A DNA stretch of 15,661 nt. It comes from an uncultured Verrucomicrobiota bacterium (GTDB taxonomy: Bacteria; Verrucomicrobiota; Verrucomicrobiia; Opitutales; LL51). The notes below the pieces were generated by a model. It was not told the origin of the DNA. It ran no database searches and saw only the letters and a list, made by a program, of their open reading frames with translations. Of the stretch, positions 6,925 through 12,685 are shown piece by piece. Position 1 is the first letter of the stretch, and the number at the start of each line of letters is the position of its first letter. Where the stretch lies: contig CAMWJR010000011.1 of NCBI GenBank assembly GCA_947174645.1, positions 1-15,661 on the forward strand, written 5' to 3'. Position numbers and translations under genes: made by a program.

Positions 6925-7881
6925 CTAAAAAATGTGGTCTAATGTCAGGCCCGTTGCCGTAAACTTGTCACGTCGATGGTAACTGCCAGAGAGATGGAAA
7001 GTTAAAAGCCAGTGTGAGGCGAGCGCATAATGGAAATCGGTCGACAATAGGAAGTGATTTTTGATCGGCTTCGTCGTTTGCGGGAGCTCCATTTTGCCGT
7101 GATAATTCAAAGCGCCACCATGTTCGCGATGCCGGAGGTTATGTTGGCCCCCGAGAAAAAATCGGATATCGAACTTCGCGCGATCGTGTACAAGGTAAAG
7201 GCCCGCGATTCCATCGAGATCCGATGCATGGAAGTTCTGTTGATCCCAATCTTTTGCGCCGTGGTACTTGATATGGTCGTTAATGAGGCCAATCATCGGA
7301 CCGAAAGACCAGGCGTGATGATCCCATAGGTAAGTAGCGGTGTATTGGCTGTGGAGCGTTCGACACTGGTGTTTTTGGTAATTCAATGACGTGTGCTCTA
7401 AATCAGTTCGCGCCGAACCGAAGGAAAGGAGTGTGCTCGTTGCAATTTCAAGACCCCAGATATGAAAATGACCGCCATATCCGAAAAATCCCTGTTCGAT
7501 ACGTGTGCGTTTTAGTAAATCTCCCGAGAACTTGAGGCGATCCCGTGCTCCACCTCCAAAGAGTCCCAGCGCATAGGCCCGACGCAGCAATGGGCTGTTA
7601 TAGGAGAGATTGCAGCCTGCAAGCGCAAGCGCTGTTGAGCCATGAAACTGATCCCCCGAGTGCCAAGCGTTGTGAGCGTTTCCATAGATCTGAAATGGGA
7701 ACTTTTTTTGAGGAAAGATTTCGTGCCACTCAATGAGATGTTGAAGTCCTGTTTGACTAATGACCTTTGCATTATGACGTAGTGTCGAGGTCATTTCGGT
7801 GTATCGGTTCTCGTACGCGGAGCAGGTTAAAGTGCCCAAAACAAAAAAAATGCCCCAAAGTTCCGTTTTACTCGCCACCAT
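6925..7881 (-). CDS. Predicted outer-membrane beta-barrel protein, histidine-rich
   Basis: The protein has 318 residues. The N-terminus looks like a signal peptide (WGIFFVLGTLTCSA, cut near residue 22). The mature part alternates polar and hydrophobic/aromatic residues in short strands separated by Gly/Asp/Asn turns, and the last residue is Phe (LTLDHIF), the usual outer-membrane barrel end recognised by BamA. Layout and length resemble an autotransporter-type barrel without a passenger. I count 27 histidines (about 8.5%), unusually high, many in HxH or HH spacing. The start may be ATG 7881 or the next codon, GTG; GGGAG at 7887-7883 is 1 base from the ATG but 4 from the GTG. The stop TAG abuts the GTG of the pseudopilin gene, so the two are probably one operon. 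Transcribed divergently from the MCE operon. The ligand is unknown. Confidence 0.65.
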   Translation of the reverse strand: MVASKTELWGIFFVLGTLTCSAYENRYTEMTSTLRHNAKVISQTGLQHLIEWHEIFPQKKFPFQIYGNAHNAWHSGDQFHGSTALALAGCNLSYNSPLLRRAYALGLFGGGARDRLKFSGDLLKRTRIEQGFFGYGGHFHIWGLEIATSTLLSFGSARTDLEHTSLNYQKHQCRTLHSQYTATYLWDHHAWSFGPMIGLINDHIKYHGAKDWDQQNFHASDLDGIAGLYLVHDRAKFDIRFFLGGQHNLRHREHGGALNYHGKMELPQTTKPIKNHFLLSTDFHYALASHWLLTFHLSGSYHRRDKFTATGLTLDHIF

Positions 7882-7964
7882 TCTCCCAAAAAAGTGTCGA
7901 TTTAGACGTAGGGATCAAGCTCGATTCTTTTTATTGCACTTAGATAAAAATTTTTTCAGAATGG

Positions 7965-8726
7965 ATGGCTACAGTGGACTCGGCCCTGACAGTACACGAC
8001 TTGACTTTAGCCTATGGAGAGACGGTCGTGATGCGTGATCTCGAGTTTCAGATTAAACATGGCGAAATTTTTTTAGTTATTGGTGGCAGTGGATGCGGCA
8101 AAAGCACATTGCTAAAGCATCTCATTGGGATTGAGCCTGTTCCCCGGGGAAAAGTACAATATGGCGAGGAAGATGTGAATGACGTGGTTACCTCCGAACA
8201 AATCGCTCAAAAACTTGGTGTCCTCTACCAAAGCGGAGCGTTATGGGGGGATCTCACAATCGCGGAAAATGTCGCCCTGCCACTGAGCTATCACACTGAT
8301 CTCTCGGAGCGCGACATCGCGGATCTCGTAGCATTTAAGTTGTCGTTGGTCGGCTTATCGGGGTTTGAAACATTCTATCCCTATGAAATTTCGGGGGGAA
8401 TGAAGAAGCGTGCTGGCCTCGCGCGGGCGATGATTCTTGATCCCGAGATTTTATTTTTCGACGAACCTTCGGCGGGTCTCGATCCAATTTCGTCGAAACA
8501 CCTCGATGACCTTATTCGGGAAATTCGAGACTGCTTCGGGACGACAATCGTGATTGTGACCCATGAGCTCGCGAGTATTTTTTCGATCGGTGACCGGGCG
8601 TTATTTTTAGACGCAGAGACGCAGCGTGCACTCGACATTGGAAAGCCCACATGGTTACGGGATCACTCAAAGCCCAAAGTACGGGAATTTTTAACGAGAG
8701 GAGGGGGCCATGAGCCAAAAGTGTAG
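7965..8726 (+). CDS. MCE-system ABC transporter ATP-binding protein (MlaF type)
   Basis: This is the ATPase of an MCE (Mla-like) transporter, which moves phospholipids between inner and outer membranes. It is 253 residues with a full set of ATPase motifs: Walker A GGSGCGKST at 40-48, Q-loop in GVLYQSGALWGDLT at 85-98, signature ISGGMKKRAG at 142-151, Walker B ILFFDEP at 162-168, D-loop AGLD, and H200 in VTHE. The QSGALWGDLTIAEN and SGGMKKRAGLARAM segments are typical of MlaF/Ttg2A rather than other importers. ATG 7965 has no clear Shine-Dalgarno. Its 3' end overlaps the mlaD-like gene by 17 bases. Normally a MlaE permease gene stands beside MlaF; upstream here is the divergent barrel gene and no permease is visible. 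Confidence 0.9.
   Translation: MATVDSALTVHDLTLAYGETVVMRDLEFQIKHGEIFLVIGGSGCGKSTLLKHLIGIEPVPRGKVQYGEEDVNDVVTSEQIAQKLGVLYQSGALWGDLTIAENVALPLSYHTDLSERDIADLVAFKLSLVGLSGFETFYPYEISGGMKKRAGLARAMILDPEILFFDEPSAGLDPISSKHLDDLIREIRDCFGTTIVIVTHELASIFSIGDRALFLDAETQRALDIGKPTWLRDHSKPKVREFLTRGGGHEPKV
8699..8704 (+). promoter_or_regulatory. Strong ribosome binding site for the MCE protein gene
   Basis: AGGAGG, 5 bases before ATG 8710, lies inside the 3' end of the ATPase gene. It fixes the start of the MCE protein and shows that this organism does use a canonical Shine-Dalgarno for internal operon genes. Confidence 0.8.
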
Positions 8727-9717
8727 CCCGACTCTAATTGGCATTTTCGTTGTTTCCGCCCTAGCGATTTTGGTAGGGATAGGTGCAGTACTGTTTAACA
8801 ATAAACTTTTTAAGCCGACTACGAAGTTCGTGATGTATTTTGATAGCTCGATGAACGGGCTCGATGTTGGTGCTCCGGTCAAGTTTAAAGGAGTTCGTAT
8901 CGGTGAGGTCAAGTCGATTGATGTCTCGTACGATACCGAGACTGGTGTTGTTTTGACTCCAGTGATTGTGGAGCTTAATTCGTCGATTTTTGCTCCCAGT
9001 GCGCGTCCACTTTCTCGGGCTGAAAGCGATCAGTTCTTTAACCACCAGATTATGGGGGGGCTTGCGGCGAAGCTCTCGATGGAGAGCATCATTACGGGGA
9101 AATTGTTTGTTGAACTCGATTATCACCGGCCGAATAAGGCGCGATTTTACGGGAAAAATGAGACAAAGTGGACACAGATTCCGACCGTACGCTCCGCGAT
9201 CGAGAAGTTTATGTCGAGTGCGGATAACATCATTAAAAAGCTCAGCGCTATTGACTTTGGCGCGCTTTCTCGACATGCGACCTCGATTCTAGCCTCGATT
9301 GACCAACAGATCCAAAAAACCGACCTCCGCGAGCTCGTCCATAATTTCTCTGTGATGGCGGTGACGATCCGCGACTTTTTCTCCTCGGAGATGATCCAAA
9401 ATCTTTTGAAATCGATTCAATCCGCGGCGAAAGGCTTTGACCAGGTGTGCACAAAGCTACCGCCAGCAATCGACCGTCTTGAACAGAAATGTGATGCAAC
9501 TTTGGAGGATGCACAGGGAGGGATCCACGAATTCATTGCAGTGTGTCGGCGGATCGAGGAAATTACGTCGCCGGAATCGGATATCCGACAAAATGTTAAG
9601 GTACTTTTACTCCGTGGGGCCCAAGCGATTCGCTCACTCCAATCCCTTCTCGATCTATTAAATAAGTCGCCCAATGCACTTTTAACGGGAGTTGATTATG
9701 GACATGACGCGCGTTAG
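8710..9717 (+). CDS. MCE-domain lipid transport protein (MlaD type)
   Basis: The 335-residue protein is the membrane-anchored substrate-binding part of the MCE transporter. A single N-terminal membrane helix (about residues 8-28) is followed by one MCE domain (about 38-120) with NGLDVGAPVKFKGVRIGEV at 49-67, the family hallmark. The rest (about 150-330) is predicted helical with long amphipathic stretches. MCE proteins form hexameric rings in the periplasm that shuttle lipids. The single MCE domain suits MlaD, while the long helical tail is closer to PqiB/LetB-like or mycobacterial Mce proteins, which build tunnels. It overlaps the ATPase gene by 17 bases and the lipoprotein gene by 20, so the three are one operon. 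Confidence 0.9.
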   Translation: MSQKCSPTLIGIFVVSALAILVGIGAVLFNNKLFKPTTKFVMYFDSSMNGLDVGAPVKFKGVRIGEVKSIDVSYDTETGVVLTPVIVELNSSIFAPSARPLSRAESDQFFNHQIMGGLAAKLSMESIITGKLFVELDYHRPNKARFYGKNETKWTQIPTVRSAIEKFMSSADNIIKKLSAIDFGALSRHATSILASIDQQIQKTDLRELVHNFSVMAVTIRDFFSSEMIQNLLKSIQSAAKGFDQVCTKLPPAIDRLEQKCDATLEDAQGGIHEFIAVCRRIEEITSPESDIRQNVKVLLLRGAQAIRSLQSLLDLLNKSPNALLTGVDYGHDAR

Positions 9718-10327
9718 TATCGTTCCCCTCACCTTATTCCTTGCGGGGTGTCAGCTATTAGAACCGAAACCCGATGAGACGCGACTTTTTCTGATAGCGC
9801 CACGGATACCGGAAGTTTCCGCGCCAGCGATTAATCAGGCGACCGTACGGATTTCGATCCGGCATTTCCCGAAACATCTCGAAAGCCCTTACTTTATCGA
9901 GCAACTGGGGCCGAATGAGCTCAAAGAACTCCCGAAGTACCGTTGGGCGGTCCCGCTTGAGGAGAGCATTTTGGACCTTCTCCGGCGCTATATTCGCAAT
10001 AGCTTTCCGCGAGTTGCCGTTGAAATCTTTCCCCGGGACAGCGCGCAGGACGCCGATCACGCGATCCGCATTGATGTCGAAGAGCTGGCGATTGATATCC
10101 ATAATCAGCGCATCAGCTTTACGGGAGAGTGGGAGTTTTGTAATCTGAAGCAAAAGTCGTCGGATCGCTCGCCATTTGAATTTCATGTGCCCCTTCCCGC
10201 ATCATCGGACCGTTACACCTCCATTGCAGCCCAAATCGAGCAAGCTATGATCGCGCTCTGTCAGGGTATCGTCCAAAAGATGGATCTCCTATTGCTCAAG
10301 AGCGAATCCGAGACCAATGCCCCCTAA
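9698..10327 (+). CDS. ABC-type transport auxiliary lipoprotein (PqiC/YmbA-like)
   Basis: This 209-residue protein looks like the PqiC/YmbA (DUF330-type) lipoprotein that accompanies MCE transporters and sits in the outer membrane, where it is thought to receive the MCE tunnel. The lipobox is LAGC with C18; Q at +2 permits sorting to the outer membrane. Family features after it are a short linker, YFIEQLGPNELKELPKYRWA (about 62-81) in place of the usual pattern around the conserved W, EESILDLLRRYIRNSF, and a two-residue-alternating sheet RIDVEELAIDI. ATG 9698 is chosen over TTG 9692 because GGGAG ends 6 bases before it; another ATG follows two codons on. It overlaps the MCE gene by 20 bases and ends 45 bases before enolase. 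Confidence 0.85.
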   Translation: MDMTRVSIVPLTLFLAGCQLLEPKPDETRLFLIAPRIPEVSAPAINQATVRISIRHFPKHLESPYFIEQLGPNELKELPKYRWAVPLEESILDLLRRYIRNSFPRVAVEIFPRDSAQDADHAIRIDVEELAIDIHNQRISFTGEWEFCNLKQKSSDRSPFEFHVPLPASSDRYTSIAAQIEQAMIALCQGIVQKMDLLLLKSESETNAP

Positions 10328-10334
10328 AATGGGC

Positions 10335-10362
10335 TTGCGAAAACAATCCTAGCGCGTAGACT
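10335..10362 (+). promoter_or_regulatory. Possible sigma70-like promoter for enolase
   Basis: TTGCGA at 10335-10340 and TAGACT at 10357-10362 are separated by 16 bases; each hexamer matches the consensus at 4 of 6 positions. A start point would fall near 10369, only a few bases before ATG 10373, implying an almost leaderless mRNA. Read-through from the MCE operon, which ends just upstream, is the alternative. Confidence 0.3.
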
Positions 10363-10372
10363 CACCATACTT

Positions 10373-11689
10373 ATGGTGAAGCGGACGATTTCAGATATTG
10401 TGGCGCGGGAGATCATCGACTCGCGTGGCAATCCGACGGTAGAGGCCGATGTCATTTTGTCGGATGGTACGGTAGGGCGCGCGGCAGTTCCTTCGGGAGC
10501 GAGTACGGGGGAGCGCGAGGCGATCGAACTCCGTGATAAGGATGCGGTCGATTTTGCGCCCGAGCACATTGATGTGAAACGGCGGTTCAATGGGAAGGGT
10601 GTCCTGGCCGCGGTCCACAATATCCAAGAACGGATTGGGCCTGCGCTTGTTGGTTTAGATCCCTTTGACCAAGCGGGTATTGATGGTGTCATGTTGGCCA
10701 TCGATGCGACGGAAAATAAGAGCAGCCTCGGCGCAAATGCCGTCCTGGCGGTCTCGCTCGCCGTCGCGAAGGCGTCGGCAAAGAGCCTTCAGATGCCGCT
10801 TTACCGTTATCTCGGTGGGGTTAATGCCCGGACGTTGCCGATCCCGATGATGAACGTACTCAATGGTGGCGCCCACTCCGATGCGCCGATCGATATTCAG
10901 GAATTTATGATTATTCCGCACCGCGCAGAGACTTTTCGTGATGCCGTAAGGATGGGAGCCGAGACCTTCCATGCGCTCAAATCGGTCCTCAAAAATCGTA
11001 AGCTTTCGACGGCGGTCGGCGATGAGGGTGGTTTCGCGCCTGACCTCGCGTCAAATGAAGACGCGTTGGGAGTTATCGTCGAAGCGATCGAGTTAGCGGG
11101 ATATCAGCCCGGAGAAGAGATTTCTATTGGACTTGATGTTGCGGCTTCCGAGTTCTTCGATGCTGAAAAGGGCCGTTATATCTTCAAAAAGTCGGATCAG
11201 TCGGTCCATACCTCTTCGGAGCTTGTCAGTTGGTACCATGAGCTGGCGCAGAAATACCCGATTCGCTCGATCGAAGATGGTCTCGACCAGAACGACTGGG
11301 AGGGTTGGGCAGAACTCACCAAGCGCCTCGGCGAAGAGATCCAGCTTGTCGGTGATGATTTATTTGTAACGAATCCTGTTTATCTTGCCCGTGGAATCGA
11401 GCTCGATATCGCGAATTCGATCCTGATTAAGGTTAACCAAATCGGCTCGCTTACCGAAACCCTAGATTGTATCGAACTTGCCAAAACTTCGGGGTACACG
11501 AGCATCGTTTCGCACCGTTCGGGGGAAACGGAGGATACGACGATTGCCGATATTGCTGTCGCCACAAATGCCGGACAAATCAAAACCGGGTCGATGAGCC
11601 GTACCGACCGGATCTGCAAATACAACCAGTTGATGCGGATTGAAGAAGAATTGGGTGATAGTGCAATTTTTGCTGGTAATGTCGATTAG
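10373..11689 (+). CDS. eno: Enolase (phosphopyruvate hydratase)
   Basis: Enolase converts 2-phosphoglycerate to phosphoenolpyruvate in glycolysis and gluconeogenesis. The protein is 438 residues with all active-site elements: the mobile loop SGASTGEREA at 41-50, Q176-E177, GDEGGFAP at 216-223 with the catalytic Glu, metal ligands D254 (GLDVAASE), E301 (SIEDGLDQ) and D328 (GDDLFVTN), the catalytic Lys K353 in LIKVNQIGS, H381 in SHRSGETED, and the C-terminal KTGSMSRTDR at 404-413. GSMSRTDR replaces the commoner GAPSRSDR. No Shine-Dalgarno precedes ATG 10373. It follows the MCE operon closely but is functionally unrelated, and a strong terminator lies 70 bases past its stop. Confidence 0.98.
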   Translation: MVKRTISDIVAREIIDSRGNPTVEADVILSDGTVGRAAVPSGASTGEREAIELRDKDAVDFAPEHIDVKRRFNGKGVLAAVHNIQERIGPALVGLDPFDQAGIDGVMLAIDATENKSSLGANAVLAVSLAVAKASAKSLQMPLYRYLGGVNARTLPIPMMNVLNGGAHSDAPIDIQEFMIIPHRAETFRDAVRMGAETFHALKSVLKNRKLSTAVGDEGGFAPDLASNEDALGVIVEAIELAGYQPGEEISIGLDVAASEFFDAEKGRYIFKKSDQSVHTSSELVSWYHELAQKYPIRSIEDGLDQNDWEGWAELTKRLGEEIQLVGDDLFVTNPVYLARGIELDIANSILIKVNQIGSLTETLDCIELAKTSGYTSIVSHRSGETEDTTIADIAVATNAGQIKTGSMSRTDRICKYNQLMRIEEELGDSAIFAGNVD

Positions 11690-11733
11690 CATTCTTCCAA
11701 TACCCACTCACAGGTTCTTTTCATATAACAACC

Positions 11734-11750
11734 ACTTCCTTTAAGGGAGT
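11734..11750 (+). other. Small hairpin before the eno terminator
   Basis: ACTTCC at 11734-11739 can pair with GGGAGT at 11745-11750 (one G-U) across a 5-base loop. Flanking ATAAC (11725-11729) and GTTAT (11749-11753) offer an alternative outer pairing. It precedes the terminator hairpin by 7 bases. It may only protect the eno 3' end, or it may be chance. Confidence 0.3.
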
Positions 11751-11757
11751 TATCGGG

Positions 11758-11781
11758 GCGCAGTCGAAAGGCTGCGCTTTT
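11758..11781 (+). terminator. Intrinsic terminator after enolase
   Basis: An 8-pair stem GCGCAGTC / GGCTGCGC (one T-G wobble) closes a GAAA loop of the stable GNRA type, followed at once by TTTT. It lies 69 bases after the eno stop and 38 bases before the next ATG. It should end the eno transcript, so the downstream membrane-protein gene needs its own start or read-through. Confidence 0.8.
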
Positions 11782-11818
11782 GCGTTGAAAGATTTTTCCC
11801 TGCGCGCACGATTCTTCT

Positions 11819-12550
11819 ATGGGTTCTTTAAGACAGGCGTTGCGCTATGAGTACCGCAGTCTACGCACATCACCGCAGCTCTCTCTGATCATTGGGCTTT
11901 TTGTCCTACTAATGGGAGTAGTCTTGTTAAGTGCCATCCGAGATTATACGACACTACATCAAACTGAACCTCTTTTGACGCGGTTATTTCAAGCGCTTTG
12001 GGTACCGTCGTTGCTGATCTTACCGGCATTGAGCGTATCTGTATTTTTTTCGAGGTTGCCGCGGCAGCTTTTAGAACTTCCGCCATGGCAGATGGTGTTT
12101 TCGAAATTTGTTGTGGCCATGACCGCGTATTTGGGCTTGTGGCTATTCGCGAGTTTTTCCTGTGAAATTGCTCATTGGATCGCGCCGAGTTTACCCGTTG
12201 AAAAGTGCGTGGCCCCTCATGTCCGCTGGGGGGGGCTTTACTTTGTAACGGCATGGAGCAGTGTTCTTATCGCGGTAGATTTGTGGATTTGTAGTTGTAC
12301 GTCTGCTCCCATGGCGGCTTTAATGGCGACCAGTTGTGCGCATTTTCTCATCCTGTTGTTTGGAGGGATGTTTCAGGGGCTGGCGTTATTGTCCTCACCG
12401 ATGGGATACTCTCTCTATACAGATCATAACCTATGGACGCAACTGGGGGATTGTTGCCACGGCATTTTGGATACACGAATCGTGACCGGTTATGGAGCGG
12501 TGACGTTTATATTTCTCTGTCTGGCTGCAATTACCTTGCGCCGCGAGTGA
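11819..12550 (+). CDS. ABC-2 type transporter permease-like membrane protein
   Basis: The 243-residue protein is very hydrophobic, with about six membrane segments: roughly 22-41, 66-84, 90-112, 138-158, 163-187 and 222-239. The architecture resembles ABC-2 permeases of the NosY/GldF sort: an N-terminal amphipathic start (RQALRYEYRSLRTSPQ), a long first loop, paired helices, and a last helix ending in a short basic tail (TLRRE). No cytoplasmic ATPase gene lies next to it, so its partner is unknown. It stands alone between the eno terminator and rho. ATG 11819 has no Shine-Dalgarno, and only 38 bases separate it from the terminator. Family call is from topology and overall look, not from a signature motif; another polytopic family is possible. 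Confidence 0.6.
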   Translation: MGSLRQALRYEYRSLRTSPQLSLIIGLFVLLMGVVLLSAIRDYTTLHQTEPLLTRLFQALWVPSLLILPALSVSVFFSRLPRQLLELPPWQMVFSKFVVAMTAYLGLWLFASFSCEIAHWIAPSLPVEKCVAPHVRWGGLYFVTAWSSVLIAVDLWICSCTSAPMAALMATSCAHFLILLFGGMFQGLALLSSPMGYSLYTDHNLWTQLGDCCHGILDTRIVTGYGAVTFIFLCLAAITLRRE

Positions 12551-12630
12551 AAAAAGAGTTGTATTCCACGTTTTTCTAGTCATATCAAGAGCATTGTCGC
12601 TCGTAATTGAGTAGAGCGGCGCGCGCTTAT

Positions 12631-12659
12631 TTGCTTTTTAAACGGCTTGATCATATATC
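12631..12659 (+). promoter_or_regulatory. Possible promoter for rho
   Basis: TTGCTT at 12631-12636 and TATATC at 12654-12659 are 17 bases apart. The -35 match is weak (3 of 6) and the -10 fair (4 of 6). A start near 12666 would leave a 20-base leader before ATG 12686 and would exclude the earlier TTG at 12647 as start codon. Confidence 0.3.
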
Positions 12660-12685
12660 GTAGGCGCGATTCGATAAAAAATATC

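Noticed and set aside
8761..9276. A 171-codon minus-strand frame inside the MCE protein gene
   Set aside because: It is antisense to a well-supported gene, rich in Arg/Lys/Asn in the way of reverse-read coding DNA, and has no recognisable feature.
11819..12550. The missing MlaE permease of the MCE operon
   Set aside because: The helix pattern and loop layout look like an ABC-2 permease. It is separated from the MCE operon by eno and a terminator, and no MlaE-type cytoplasmic helix motif is seen.
12612..12636. GC-rich AGCG/CGCT hairpin followed by T-rich sequence before rho, as a terminator
   Set aside because: The stem is four pairs around a 5-base GC loop and the T-run begins several bases late. 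It overlaps the possible rho promoter instead.
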